A stretch of 64,000 bases of DNA from Nostoc sp. NMS7 (GCF_017115085.1 NZ_JABXKJ010000215.1:25097-89096), one strand, 5' to 3'. Positions 30,114 through 41,204 are shown, counted from the first letter of the stretch. Notes: generated by a model not told the origin, from the letters alone. A program made the numbers and translations.

Positions 30114-30932
30114 TTATTTAGTCGAGCCTGATTTTTTCATTCCAGGTGGATTTGGCTGAGGTGGAGTATTTGCTTGGCGACTAGTACGAAAAGTCACATT
30201 CACGCCTTCATTCGATTGCTCCAGCACCAGTAAAGGCGTAGGTTTAGCCTTTTGATCCCACTGCATACTAGCAATCCGACCTTGAATTATTGGTTGCCAA
30301 CTATCTTCGTTTTCTATGGGGCTGAGGTAAGTTTCTATACAGTCAATAATTTGACTAATAGTCGCAGAAGTTGCTTGCGTTGGTAACTTGGTTAACCGGA
30401 CTTGAATACGAAATAGGACTCGCTTGGCAGAGTTCGGCGGAGTACCAGTCGCATACTCTACATCAAAAATTTCATCTACTTGCCGTCCAACGCTATTAGC
30501 AATTCCAACTGATCCAAGTTGTGCTTGATTTGGACGCAGGGCTTGAGAAATTTTCTCTTTGATCTGAATCTTAATTTGATTAAGAATTGCAAAATGAAAC
30601 ACCTCCTCTGCCATCCGCATTCGTAGATAATCCAGGTTAAAGTCCCGTGAGTTGACCAAATCGGGATTAGTTTCCATTTTGCGAATTGTTTCTAGCGCTA
30701 GCTTAAACTTTTTCTCTAGTTCTCGCGCGCGGAATTGTTCAAACTTAAGTTTTTTCTCCAGCTTATTCATCTGGAGCTTACCATACACAATTAAAGCAAT
30801 CACCGCTAAAGCTAGTCCTCCAGAAGTGACCACCAATAATGGTAGTATTTGAGGATTACTTACTGGCACTTCCTGAAATGCCTTTTTAGTCTTTATCCCG
30901 GAGGATAGGGCAACAAACATCGAAGTGGGCAT
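30114..30932 (-). CDS. Hypothetical protein with N-terminal TM segment
   Basis: ILPLLVVTSGGLALAVIALIVYGKLQMNKLEKKLKFEQFRARELEKKF; exact start uncertain. Confidence 0.65.
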   Translation of the reverse strand: MPTSMFVALSSGIKTKKAFQEVPVSNPQILPLLVVTSGGLALAVIALIVYGKLQMNKLEKKLKFEQFRARELEKKFKLALETIRKMETNPDLVNSRDFNLDYLRMRMAEEVFHFAILNQIKIQIKEKISQALRPNQAQLGSVGIANSVGRQVDEIFDVEYATGTPPNSAKRVLFRIQVRLTKLPTQATSATISQIIDCIETYLSPIENEDSWQPIIQGRIASMQWDQKAKPTPLLVLEQSNEGVNVTFRTSRQANTPPQPNPPGMKKSGSTK

Positions 30933-31240
30933 GGTTGGGAAACTGAAAAACTTGGCTCCTGATGTTTAGGATGCCCAAATCTTCAATGTCATCTTGCTGT
31001 ATCGTGAATATTTTTTACAGTATTTTACAAACTGCATACCAGACACCAGAGCCTCCCTGTTTTGTCTGAGGTTTTATCTACTAGCGTAAGCAATATTTAT
31101 CTAATAGCCACAGGAATTTATTCCCTGGCGGAATGGCGGACTGGCGTAAAACTGTACTTAATATTTAGTATTTCCAACTGCGATCGGGGGTGGGGAGTTT
31201 GATATCGTTGAACCTCATCTAAGTTTATAAGCGTAGTTTT

Positions 31241-31343
31241 TGCCCTCACCCTAAATCCCTCTCCCATATCTGGGAGAGGGACTTTGAAATTCTGGCTCCC
31301 CGAATCCCAAATCTGGGATTCGGGGTTGGGGGATGAGGGCAAA
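31241..31343. repeat. Compound inverted repeat
   Basis: cctctcccatatctgggagagg and ccccgaatcccaaatctgggattcgggg nested between ccctcaccc and gggggatgaggg. Confidence 0.75.
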
Positions 31344-31572
31344 TCCTTTTGATCACCGAAGAACTACAGGTTTCAAGATAGACGTGGTTTAATTCGGAAG
31401 TTTTTCGAGATTTAGCGCTAAAAATTATGTTTCACGGCTACAACTGGATCGTCACGCAATTGACATCACAAAAAAGCGCAAATTAACCTGGGGTGTATCT
31501 AACAAGCTTGACATTTTCTAGTGTTTTAAAGAATCATCTTAGAGAAACCAGATAGTTAATTGTGAGGAAACC

Positions 31573-33762
31573 ATGCACATAGTTGTTCTCGTTCTGGTTG
31601 AGGTGCTGATTGTTATTGGACTTTCCAGGCTAGTAGGGCTAGGATTCCGTTCCATTAAGCAACCTCTAGTAATTGGTGAGATTGTCGCCGGGATTATGCT
31701 CGGTCCATCTTTATTTGGTTTAGTTGCTCCCCATCTAGCAGTTACCTTATTTCCACCAGAAACTTTTCCTTTTCTAAATGTTTTGTCTCAAGTGGGACTA
31801 ATATTTTTCATGTTTCTGATTGGGCTAGAACTAAATCCAAAATATCTCAGCGGACAATTAGAAGTAGCAGTTTTAACTTCTCACGTAAGTATTTTGGTGC
31901 CGTTTTCCTTAGGAACATTGCTAGCGGTGCTACTTTATCCCCTAGTTTCCAATGCAAGTGTATCCTTTACCGCCTTCGCCTTGTTTTTGGGGGCGGCGAT
32001 GTCGATTACTGCCTTTCCAGTGTTGGCGCGAATCATTACTGAAAACAATTTACAAGGAACGCGTTTAGGAACCTTAGCGTTAACTTGTGCAGCAGTGGAT
32101 GATGTCACAGCTTGGTGTCTCTTAGCAGTTGCGATCGCAGTCGCTCGAACTGGTGACTTTGCTGATGCCGTACCCACAATTATTGCCAGCATAGTTTACA
32201 TTGGCTTGATGTTGACAGCAGGTCGTTGGTTTCTCCAACGCCTTACCAGACACTACCTCCGTGCCGGACGCCTCAGCCAATTGCTGCTAGCTGGGATTTA
32301 TATGGGCGTGGTGGCCTCAGCATTAATCACCGAACTAATTGGTATTCACTTAATTTTTGGGGCATTTTTACTGGGTGCAGCCATGCCCAAAAATGAAGAT
32401 TTAGTGCGGGAATTGGCAGTAAAAACCGAAGATTTTGTCCTGATTTTCCTGCTGCCAATATTTTTCGCCTACAGTGGTTTACGGACGCAGATTGGCTTGC
32501 TCAACCGTCCAGAATTGTGGCTTTTGTGTGCGTTGGTTTTAGGAGTGGCGATCACAGGTAAATATGTTGGCACCTATGTAGCGGCTCGTGTTAGTGGCAT
32601 TAATAAACGGGAAGCTTCGGCACTCGGTTGGTTAATGAATACTCGCGGCTTGACTGAACTGATAGTGCTAAACATTGGTCTAGAGTTAAAGGTAATTTCC
32701 CCCTTAATATTTACCATGCTGGTAATTATGGCATTGGTAACTACATTCATGACCTCGCCACTGCTGGAATGGACATATCCGAAGAAGCTGATCAGATTAG
32801 ATGTCGTGGAATCGGAGTCGGAAGCAGAAACAGCTACAAGCGCTACTGGTGGACAAGCTTACGTTCGTCCCTACCGAATTTTGGTACCAGTGGCTAATCC
32901 GACTACACAGAAAGGTTTGGTACAGTTGGCAGTCAGCATCGCTCTCAACTTCCGACATCCCGCCATTGTTAACCCTCTTAGCCTGATTGAATTTGAAGAA
33001 GATTATGCCTTTGAAAGTACCCCAGTTGAAGCAGACCGATTAATTGCCCAGCGCCGCCAGCAGCTAGAAGAACTGATTAATACTCTCGAACCGTTAGAAA
33101 TACGCTCTCATGTACATCCCATCATTCGCATATCCAGCAATGTCGCACGAGAAACAGCACAGATTGCCGCACTCAAACAAGTTGATTTAATTCTTGTGGG
33201 ATGGCATCGCCCAGCTTTTAGTAGCAATCGCTTAGGTGGAAGAGTCGGTCAAATGCTCACCACTGCACCAGTGGATGTTGCAGTGTTTGTGGACAGAGGA
33301 GGCGATCGCTTAGAAAGCTTGTTGGTGCCTTATTCGGCAAATATTCATGATGATTTGGCCTTGATACTGGCGCTCAGACTGCTAATCAATCATCAAACTT
33401 GTATGTTACAGATTTTACAGGTTGTACCCGAAAATCACCTTAAGGATGAATTGAGCTACGAGTTAAATAAAATGATGGAGCAATTACCGAGTAGTGTACG
33501 CGATCGCATAGAAATCAAAACTGTCCAAACTTCAGAAGCAATCCCAGCTGTAGTCGAAGCCTCAAAAAGTGTAGACCTGACAATTGCTGGCACCAGTCGC
33601 ACTTGGGGGATCGAGCGTCAAACCTTGGGAAGATATACAGATCAACTAGCCACCCAATGTTGCTCTTCCCTACTGATTACCCGCCGCTATAGTCAAGTCA
33701 CCGCTCATCTAGCTTCCGTACTTCCTGAGATTATTAATCAAGAGCCAACATTAAGGAGTTGA
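31573..33762 (+). CDS. Kef-type (CPA2) cation:proton antiporter with C-terminal USP-like region
   Basis: IKQPLVIGEIVAGIMLGPSLFG...LNVLSQVGLIFFMFLIGLELNPKYL; soluble C-terminal half. Confidence 0.92.
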   Translation: MHIVVLVLVEVLIVIGLSRLVGLGFRSIKQPLVIGEIVAGIMLGPSLFGLVAPHLAVTLFPPETFPFLNVLSQVGLIFFMFLIGLELNPKYLSGQLEVAVLTSHVSILVPFSLGTLLAVLLYPLVSNASVSFTAFALFLGAAMSITAFPVLARIITENNLQGTRLGTLALTCAAVDDVTAWCLLAVAIAVARTGDFADAVPTIIASIVYIGLMLTAGRWFLQRLTRHYLRAGRLSQLLLAGIYMGVVASALITELIGIHLIFGAFLLGAAMPKNEDLVRELAVKTEDFVLIFLLPIFFAYSGLRTQIGLLNRPELWLLCALVLGVAITGKYVGTYVAARVSGINKREASALGWLMNTRGLTELIVLNIGLELKVISPLIFTMLVIMALVTTFMTSPLLEWTYPKKLIRLDVVESESEAETATSATGGQAYVRPYRILVPVANPTTQKGLVQLAVSIALNFRHPAIVNPLSLIEFEEDYAFESTPVEADRLIAQRRQQLEELINTLEPLEIRSHVHPIIRISSNVARETAQIAALKQVDLILVGWHRPAFSSNRLGGRVGQMLTTAPVDVAVFVDRGGDRLESLLVPYSANIHDDLALILALRLLINHQTCMLQILQVVPENHLKDELSYELNKMMEQLPSSVRDRIEIKTVQTSEAIPAVVEASKSVDLTIAGTSRTWGIERQTLGRYTDQLATQCCSSLLITRRYSQVTAHLASVLPEIINQEPTLRS

Positions 33763-33766
33763 GATT

Positions 33767-34249
33767 ATGAATCATTTCAACTTCAAATCTTTAGCTTTTT
33801 ACGGAGTAGCAATAATTTCAGTGCTACTGTTGTTTAGAACTGTCAGCGTTTATGGGGAAAACAAACTCAAGGCTCCTCCTCCAGTTAACGGTCGGTATCG
33901 TCTAACACTAGCGGAGAATTTGCCGAACTGTGAAAAATCAGATACCCTAACCTTAAACATTGAGCAATCAGGTATTTACTTGAATGCCTCTGTATTACCA
34001 GCAACAGCCAACGCCGATACTGACGAAAAGCACTCGCTCACAGGCATCTTCAGAAATCAACAGTTAAATTTATCTGGAAAAGTTGGCAGATCAATCCTTT
34101 GTAATATTCCTCGCCCCCAAAATGATCCTCTAAACTCAGTCACAATTCAAATGCAACTTGTGGACAAAGGTAGTATGACAGGTCAATTAAACATAAATGG
34201 CATCCCCCAAACTCTGAAATTTACCGCTGTGCCCCAAAAAGCTAATTGA
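33767..34249 (+). CDS. Hypothetical secreted/anchored protein
   Basis: N-terminal hydrophobic segment; starts 5 bp after the antiporter stop. Confidence 0.65.
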   Translation: MNHFNFKSLAFYGVAIISVLLLFRTVSVYGENKLKAPPPVNGRYRLTLAENLPNCEKSDTLTLNIEQSGIYLNASVLPATANADTDEKHSLTGIFRNQQLNLSGKVGRSILCNIPRPQNDPLNSVTIQMQLVDKGSMTGQLNINGIPQTLKFTAVPQKAN

Positions 34250-34338
34250 ATTAGAGGTGGGGAGAGACGCGATTAATCGCGTACTGGAGAATTGCAAGTG
34301 CGAAGTAAACGGCAATGTGAGCGCATTGTACGGGTTTT

Positions 34339-35202
34339 ATGGAGCAAATAAAAAGAATGCATCAGGGACTAAAGACTAGGCAATTTTGCCAATGGCGCAA
34401 GCAGGTATTTAGCATCAGTATATTCGGCTTTTATGCCGCGATCGCCCTCGAAACTTGCAGCTTTGCCGCTACACCAGTGGCAAAGCTGAATAATTGGCGT
34501 TTTTCCCCCAAGACACAGCAACTCGAAATCACCCTTTCAGTAGGCACAACCCCCCGTTATTTCTACCTTACCCAACCCCCTCGTCTGGTTGTAGATTTAC
34601 CGAATACTAAGTTGGGCAAGATTACCACCCAACAAAATTATTCGGGAGTAATCAAAAGCATTCGCGTTTCTCAACTGAACGCAAACGCCACCCGCATTGT
34701 CCTAGATTTAGCAGCAGGGACTGTTTTAAATCCCAAACAGGTACAACTGCAACCGGTTTCCCGAAAAAACTCCACTCGCTGGGTATTACGTCCGGTTATT
34801 TCTGGTAAAACTACTGCCGTGAAACCAGGAAATTCCCCACCTTCACCCCAGAAACAACCTCAAACACCGTATAAGTACTCACAGCCGTCTAATAACCTAC
34901 CCGTAACTCCTACTAATCCACAAGCGCCCTTACTCACAGTTCCGCCTCCATCGAGTGAACTGCCCTCAGCAATTACTACTAACTCAGGGCAGCCTTTTGT
35001 CACCGTACCTCCCCTAACTCCGAATACCTCCTCTCAACAACAACCTGCTTTAATTCTTCCCCCTCCTTCTTTCCCAAATCAACCTAGTAACTTGAATAGC
35101 ATTCCCTCTTTCGGAATGTCGGAATTTCCAATCCCAACAATCCCCAATGTTGCCAATCCCCAGGTGATAGAGTTTGGTCAACCTTTACCCAAAACCAAAT
35201 AG
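34339..35202 (+). CDS. AMIN domain-containing protein
   Basis: LNNWRFSPKTQQLEITLSVGTTPRYFYLTQPPRLVVDLPNTKLG and Pro-rich C-terminus. Confidence 0.85.
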   Translation: MEQIKRMHQGLKTRQFCQWRKQVFSISIFGFYAAIALETCSFAATPVAKLNNWRFSPKTQQLEITLSVGTTPRYFYLTQPPRLVVDLPNTKLGKITTQQNYSGVIKSIRVSQLNANATRIVLDLAAGTVLNPKQVQLQPVSRKNSTRWVLRPVISGKTTAVKPGNSPPSPQKQPQTPYKYSQPSNNLPVTPTNPQAPLLTVPPPSSELPSAITTNSGQPFVTVPPLTPNTSSQQQPALILPPPSFPNQPSNLNSIPSFGMSEFPIPTIPNVANPQVIEFGQPLPKTK

Positions 35203-35303
35203 TAGACAATTCAAATAGGGCATGGGGCATTGGGGATTGGGCATGGAATAATTGAATCAATGCCCCATCCGCTATGCGCCATGCCCCAATAATACCTACA
35301 AAA

Positions 35304-35336
35304 AGATCCCTGACTTCTTCAAGAAGTCAGGGATCT
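35304..35336. terminator. Perfect 16-bp stem hairpin between convergent genes
   Basis: agatccctgacttctt-c-aagaagtcagggatct; terminator-like or dispersed repeat, no clear U-tract. Confidence 0.5.
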
Positions 35337-35404
35337 GAGCCTCTCGGTGGAGAGCAAATCAAATAGGATTACTATGGGTGTAGCTTAATGAAAGCAAAAT
35401 GATA

Positions 35405-37324
35405 TTACTTTCCTCCAACTAACTCCTTCACCTTCTTGATGATGCTGACTGGATCGATACCTTGATATGGGTACTGTTCCCACAAACCACCGCAACCTTC
35501 TTTATGAGTTCCAAGATGAGCATATTTGGGAGTCAACCCCCGCTCAAGCAACCAGGAACCAAAACGGCTACCTAAGCCAGTCCGACGGTTGAAGGCTTCT
35601 ACTACAAGGACAAAGGGAGCATTACCAATTTTGGTGATTATTTCTTCATCAATAACATTTAGGGTTGGCTTGTTAATCAAACCAACGTCTAGCCCCTCTT
35701 GCTGAAGACGCTCTACGGCATCAACGGCACGGTAGAGAGCATCACCAAAGCTGACGATGTAGCCTTGCGTCCCCTCTCGTACAACCTCATCTTTACCGGG
35801 AACAAATTTGTAGCCACTTCCAAAGAAGTCATTGCCGTTGCTGTCCTTAATATTGGGCACCTTGGAACGGGTAGAAAAAATAAACCGCAGTCCCGGCTCA
35901 AAGAATATAGTTTCTACACAGGCTGTCATTTGATTGACATCTGCCGGGAAGTACAACCGGGTTTCATAGCCATCATCCAAGCCATTGTCGGCAAACATAT
36001 TGTTCAAACCGAAGTGGCAGGTATTATCTGCCATCTCATCCACACCCGCATGGGAAAAGTGGCACAGCACATTAGAATAGTTCAGCCGTGCCATCGTGAT
36101 TTCTGAAATACACATTTCTAAGAAGGCGCTGAAAGTCGCAAAAATACCTTGCTTGCCCTTCTCCATCCCGAATCCAGCAGCAGCAGAGAAGTTACTCCGT
36201 TCCATGATCCCAGAAGAAATAAATATTTCCGGGTATGCATCGTGGATTTTCTTTAAACCGCAGGAGCCTTCTAGGTCACTATCTATGACTTTAACTTTTT
36301 CTTTACGCTCCGCCTCACTCATCCGACTGAGAACAGCCACCACGGCTTCACCAAACACATTGCGGTTAGCGCCCCATTTGTCACTAGAACCCAGAAATGT
36401 ATAGGTTTGCTTGGGTTTCTCAATACTTTGAAGGTATTCGATCGCCGCAGTTTGTCCACGAGATTCTAGATACTTAACTGCTAAATCTACAGAAATTACA
36501 TCATGACCGTGAGTCGAGCCTTCTAAACCTTCAATACCAGGACACATCGGGCGTTTGTTGATCAGAGCGATCGCTCCGGGAGTATTCACAGCTTCGCTCA
36601 TCCGACGGTATAAATCGTCTAAGTCTTCCCCATCTCCCTGAAGTACTTTCAACCCGTGGCCTTCTAAGGTTTTGGCGACACTGAAACCAGGTAAATATTT
36701 AGAAGGATGTCCAGCGATCGTTACATCATTGTCATCAATGATCAGCTTGACGTTGAGATGTTGAGCAACAGCCAAGCGAGCAGCTTCAGCATCGTTACCT
36801 TCTTGCTGCGAGCCATCAGAACCGAGACAGAAAACAACCTTGCCTGGATTTGCGATCGCCACACCATTGATGTAAGGCCAAAGATGCCCCAGCCTTCCAG
36901 AACTAAATTTCACACCAGGAGTTAGTCCTAGTTCAGGGTGTCCCGGCAAATGAGAATCTGCTTGGCGATAACGTAGAAGTTGCTCGGCAGGTAAGTCACC
37001 ATGCAACGTTGCCATCAGATATTGGGTGGCGACTCGATGTCCTGCCTCATCAAAGAAAATCGGCACAAATTGCTCCGATGCTCCTCGGAAGAAGGCATCA
37101 AGGATCATCACCTCTGGCACTGTATCATAAGGTCCACCAGTATGGCCACCCACTCCTCTAGCAGCGCCAGTCGCGGTAAAAAAGACGATCGCATCTCGGC
37201 AGAGTTGAATATTCGCTTTTAGAGTCTCTCGCTGTTCAGCTGTGAGGCTCGAATTTGCTGGATTGAGCGCTAAAGGTTTGTAAGCACCGAGATCAATTGG
37301 AAATTGGGAATTAATAATAGTCAT
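35405..37324 (-). CDS. Transketolase family protein
   Basis: SGRLGHLWPYINGVAIANPGKVVFCLGSDGSQQEGNDAEAARLAVAQHLNVKLIIDDNDVTIAGHPS; 639 aa with C-terminal transketolase domain. Confidence 0.85.
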   Translation of the reverse strand: MTIINSQFPIDLGAYKPLALNPANSSLTAEQRETLKANIQLCRDAIVFFTATGAARGVGGHTGGPYDTVPEVMILDAFFRGASEQFVPIFFDEAGHRVATQYLMATLHGDLPAEQLLRYRQADSHLPGHPELGLTPGVKFSSGRLGHLWPYINGVAIANPGKVVFCLGSDGSQQEGNDAEAARLAVAQHLNVKLIIDDNDVTIAGHPSKYLPGFSVAKTLEGHGLKVLQGDGEDLDDLYRRMSEAVNTPGAIALINKRPMCPGIEGLEGSTHGHDVISVDLAVKYLESRGQTAAIEYLQSIEKPKQTYTFLGSSDKWGANRNVFGEAVVAVLSRMSEAERKEKVKVIDSDLEGSCGLKKIHDAYPEIFISSGIMERSNFSAAAGFGMEKGKQGIFATFSAFLEMCISEITMARLNYSNVLCHFSHAGVDEMADNTCHFGLNNMFADNGLDDGYETRLYFPADVNQMTACVETIFFEPGLRFIFSTRSKVPNIKDSNGNDFFGSGYKFVPGKDEVVREGTQGYIVSFGDALYRAVDAVERLQQEGLDVGLINKPTLNVIDEEIITKIGNAPFVLVVEAFNRRTGLGSRFGSWLLERGLTPKYAHLGTHKEGCGGLWEQYPYQGIDPVSIIKKVKELVGGK

Positions 37325-37532
37325 GGCTTATTTATTGAATAAAAAGCAATTTGAACAGACGGGACACATGAGCGCACTACAAAAAAATTGTTAAAACCCA
37401 GATTGGGCAACAATTATCCAACCCTTTCCTAATCTAAAGTCAACTGCTAGGAACCATTGTGGAACCATTTAGCTTCAGTGGACAAAATCAACACATTCAA
37501 CACTTGATGAATAGACTTCTTGCAAAAGTCCT

Positions 37533-37578
37533 CTAACACCCCACCCCCAGCCCCTCCCCGCCTGCGGGGTGGGGTTCT
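37533..37578. terminator. GC-rich hairpin followed by T-run
   Basis: ccccgcctgcggggtggggttctttttttg. Confidence 0.5.
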
Positions 37579-37717
37579 TTTTTTGATTCATGCAGTGTTG
37601 AATGTGCTTAAATTCAATTGAAGTACGGATTACCGTACAAAGACCTGCATACAAATAAGTATAAACTCACAAACGGGCAACTTCAAGACCAAAAACGCAA
37701 TTTCAGGAAAATTAATT

Positions 37718-38482
37718 ATGCTAACTGCTGAACGACGACAATTCATCTTGGAAATTCTTCGTCGTGATAAAAAGGTACTTTCAACAGAACTCAGTGCTGT
37801 TCTCAAGGTTTCCGAGGATACGATTCGGCGGGACTTGCGAGAACTGGCAGAAGTTGGACTATTGCAACGCGTTCATGGGGGAGCGCTGCAAAAATCTCCA
37901 GCGATCGCCAGTTATAGTGATCGCCAAAAGCAAGCCCCAAAAGAAAAGGAAGCGATCGCTCGTACAGCAGCAAAATTAGTTTGTACAGGACAGGTAGTGA
38001 TTTTAGATGGAGGTACAACAACTCTCCAGATAACCCGTCATTTGCCCCTAGATTTGCGAGCGACAGTCATCACAAATAGTCCGCCAATTGCCATTGCATT
38101 AGCAGAACATCCCCACATAGAGGTTGTGATGTTAGGTGGACAGCTCTACAAAAAAGCCTTGGTCAACGTAGGCACTGTTACGATTGAAACATTAGGGATG
38201 ATTCGTGCAGATTTGTGCATGTTGGGAGTTTGCAGTTTACATCCAGAAATTGGAATTAGTGTACCTAACCTAGACGAAGCCCACGTCAAACGAGCCATGA
38301 TTGCTGGATCGGCTGAAGTAGTGGGATTAGTGACAGCAGAAAAATTAGACACGGCTGCTCCTTATGTAGTCGAGTCTATTCGTGCCCTGACTTATTTAGT
38401 AACTGCACCTACAGTATCTAATAATATGCTGAGTGCCTACAAAGCTTTAGGCTTGACCATTATACGTGACGAGTACGAATAA
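37718..38482 (+). CDS. DeoR/GlpR family transcriptional regulator
   Basis: MLTAERRQFILEILRRDKKVLSTELSAVLKVSEDTIRRDLRELAEVGLLQRVHGGAL. Confidence 0.95.
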   Translation: MLTAERRQFILEILRRDKKVLSTELSAVLKVSEDTIRRDLRELAEVGLLQRVHGGALQKSPAIASYSDRQKQAPKEKEAIARTAAKLVCTGQVVILDGGTTTLQITRHLPLDLRATVITNSPPIAIALAEHPHIEVVMLGGQLYKKALVNVGTVTIETLGMIRADLCMLGVCSLHPEIGISVPNLDEAHVKRAMIAGSAEVVGLVTAEKLDTAAPYVVESIRALTYLVTAPTVSNNMLSAYKALGLTIIRDEYE

Positions 38483-38545
38483 GGAGCAGGAAGCAGGAAG
38501 CAGGGAAAGAAAGAATAACTAATGCCCCATGCCCAATGCCCAAAT

Positions 38546-39085
38546 CTAAAATCTATCCGTTTCCTGAGGTGTTCCAACTGCTCCTGGTTGAGCCGTAAAT
38601 AAGTTTTGAGCCGCTTCATTCTGATATATACACCTAATATCAGGTTTGTCACTGTCCAAATTACCTGTAAAGCCAAAGGTGTTGAGGCGATTTTTGCACT
38701 CATTTACCTGATCAGATGTCACCAACTTACGTTGCTCTAAAAGCGCCCAGTTATTTTGTCGGATTACGCATCCAGGACGCATACTGGGCTGGGCAACATA
38801 AACATTGAAGGGGTTGAGAGTGACGAACAGTCTAGCGTCCATCACCATCGCGCTGGCTCCGTACTGCACACAAATTTCCGGGTTTGGTGCTTTTGTGTCA
38901 ATGAATTCACGGGAAGCCACATTTGATGGGGCTAACGTGGTTGTAGAACTAAAAGCAATACCAATCCCAATACCCAAAATCAACACCCCTCCCATAATTG
39001 CGATGGTGAAGAGGTTAAACATCGGGGATTGGAAAATAGAGGGTTTAGAAGTAGTAGCCGATTTACCAGGGGGTTTACGTTTCAT
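38546..39085 (-). CDS. DUF3172-like protein
   Basis: PMFNLFTIAIMGGVLILGIGIGIAFSSTTT...PEICVQYGASAMVMDARLFVTLNPFNVYVAQPSMRPGCVIRQNNW. Confidence 0.75.
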   Translation of the reverse strand: MKRKPPGKSATTSKPSIFQSPMFNLFTIAIMGGVLILGIGIGIAFSSTTTLAPSNVASREFIDTKAPNPEICVQYGASAMVMDARLFVTLNPFNVYVAQPSMRPGCVIRQNNWALLEQRKLVTSDQVNECKNRLNTFGFTGNLDSDKPDIRCIYQNEAAQNLFTAQPGAVGTPQETDRF

Positions 39086-39643
39086 TCTTGCTTAATCACC
39101 TTCACGCCGACTTGGGAGGGAGTCGTCTAAAGTTTTCTCCCTTTTTTCAGTATGCCTAGTCTTGACTCTAATTGCCTGTGAGTTTTTGGGCAATATTCTT
39201 GTTAAATAAGAAAAATAGGAACTTATCTAGATATTTGGACAGAATTTTAACCTTTTTGGTTCTTGTTTCTCTCTGGAAAAAATTGGTAGGTATTTTTATT
39301 TTTTTGCTGATTAAAGAATTCTTATTAGTTATTTGTTTTATTTTCCTTGACTTGCTAATCACTTATGGATTGTGTTCTATAATTATACGATATTTTTGAT
39401 TTTTCTCAGATAGCCTATCTAGCTTTTTGTTTTTAGTTAAGACTTATACACGCTCTCCGAATTCTTCTTTGCCAGACACCAATAACGCGCAGCGTCTCGT
39501 TGGCGCAGACTAAGAACAGAAAGCAGTTCGATAAACTAAGCTTTTTGGCGATTTTTGCGTAAGTCCTATAGGTAAGTGGATAAAAACCAATACCTTACTG
39601 CAAGGCATTCTTTCTTCTTTGTACTTTTTGTGCTTGAGAGCTT

Positions 39644-40141
39644 ATGCTGATCCGCCCCGCCACAACAACTGACGTACCCGCAGTTTTACCAATGGTTGCC
39701 AAAATTTGTGCTTTGCATGAGTCTTGGGATTCCGCCAAATATGGTTTTCTACCGAATCCAGAACAGCGTTATGAAAAATGGTTGATGCGTTTGGCAAATA
39801 GCGAGGGCTTTGCCGACGCTTCCAGCGATCGCAGTGTATTTCTAGTATCCGAAAACGAAGGGCAACTTGTAGGTTTTCTGGTGGCAACAGTTGAGCGAGA
39901 AATACCAATTTACCACTTACAGGAATTTGCTTTTATTCATGATATTTGGGTTGAGCCAGAATATCGTCAAAACGGAATTGCGCGGCAGATGGTGATGCTA
40001 AGTGTTGAACGCTTTCATCAGATGGGCATCAAGCAAATTCGTCTAGATACAGCAGTTGTTAACGAGGCTTCACGCCGGTTATTTGCATCTTGTGGTTTTC
40101 GACTCAGCATTATTGAAATGCTGATTGAATTAAATCATTAG
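39644..40141 (+). CDS. GNAT family N-acetyltransferase
   Basis: MLIRPATTTDVPAVLPMV...IHDIWVEPEYRQNGIARQMVMLSVERFHQMGIKQIRLDTAVVNEASRRLFASCGF. Confidence 0.9.
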   Translation: MLIRPATTTDVPAVLPMVAKICALHESWDSAKYGFLPNPEQRYEKWLMRLANSEGFADASSDRSVFLVSENEGQLVGFLVATVEREIPIYHLQEFAFIHDIWVEPEYRQNGIARQMVMLSVERFHQMGIKQIRLDTAVVNEASRRLFASCGFRLSIIEMLIELNH

Positions 40142-40288
40142 TCATTAGTTATGAGCAAATGACTAATGAACGCCACTTGCTTTAACGGGGGGAACCCCCC
40201 TTCGGGTTCGGCAGTTCCTCATCGGGGAAACCCCCAAGACCGGACTGCCTCACCGCAACGCAGTGGCTCCTAATGACTAATGACTAAC
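40137..40288. repeat. GTCATTA heptamer arms around a GC-rich hairpin cassette
   Basis: cattagtcattagt...cgccacttgctttaacggggggaacccccc...gcagtggctcctaatgactaatgac. Confidence 0.8.
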
Positions 40289-40760
40289 TAGCTAACAGAG
40301 TTTTTTCTAGAGAAGTCCAACGGAAAGCGCGATCGCCACCTCTCTCAATGATTACTCTGACTCGTGGTTCTAGCTGAGGCAAATTCGCTAAATACTCAAG
40401 TTCCTCATTAGAAAGAATATGCCCTTCAATAATCCACAAGACCAGCCCCTTTGACTTTGGTGATAGCTGTTCTAAGTGATAACCGATAATTGGTGGCATA
40501 TAGTATATATACCCTACTGCTGCACCACTACCAGTACTTTTTTTACCAAGGTGAGGAGGTCTGACTCCATGAACTCTTGTGAGATACGCAGCTACATCGC
40601 CTAGTCCCTTAGCGGTAATGTGAAGGGTGGTATAGCCAGCTGCACGTAGTCGGCGTTGATATCGACCTTCATAACCCCCTTCCAGAGGTATATACACTCC
40701 AAGAGCGCCAAATTTTTCCAGATCGCGGATTAAACCGTTGCCAGTGGTAATTAGTGCCAT
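40284..40760 (-). CDS. ndhN: NAD(P)H-quinone oxidoreductase subunit N
   Basis: MALITTGNGLIRDLEKFGALGVYIPLEGGYEGRYQRRLRAAGYTTLHITAKGLGDVAAYLTRVHGVRPPHLGKKSTG. Confidence 0.93.
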   Translation of the reverse strand: MALITTGNGLIRDLEKFGALGVYIPLEGGYEGRYQRRLRAAGYTTLHITAKGLGDVAAYLTRVHGVRPPHLGKKSTGSGAAVGYIYYMPPIIGYHLEQLSPKSKGLVLWIIEGHILSNEELEYLANLPQLEPRVRVIIERGGDRAFRWTSLEKTLLAS

Positions 40761-41204
40761 AGATTTTCGTCTTATCCCACTTAGATATCTCTATTATTTA
40801 CCCTGAACCGATAGATTAAGTTAAAGCATTTTGGAAAGAATGCCCATTTCTTTAGTCCTTACTCCCTACACCCCAAAAATAACTCTATAAATAACTGGAC
40901 AAAAATAAATAAATAATTTATATTATTAGATTGTGACCAAAGACGCAAATTAGGTGGCCTTTTTACTGTCATTCTGAGGTAGTGTTAGCATCAAAAGCTG
41001 AATCTAACTCAGATTGCTCATAGACTGGTAAACTAAGAAAGCTTTCAGGTCAATATTGGATCTGATGGAAGAAGAACCAAAGCTAATCCCAAGCTCCAAA
41101 GTACATTTACTCCTATGTCTCTGAAAAAGCAGGCAAAATATTAAACAATAGTTTAATGTATTTAAGGAAGTAAAAACTGAGCAGCAATGTTGGTTTCATG
41201 GCAT

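Noticed and set aside
39168-39399. Overlapping ORFs on both strands in AT-rich DNA
   Set aside because: Low-complexity composition; no homology features.
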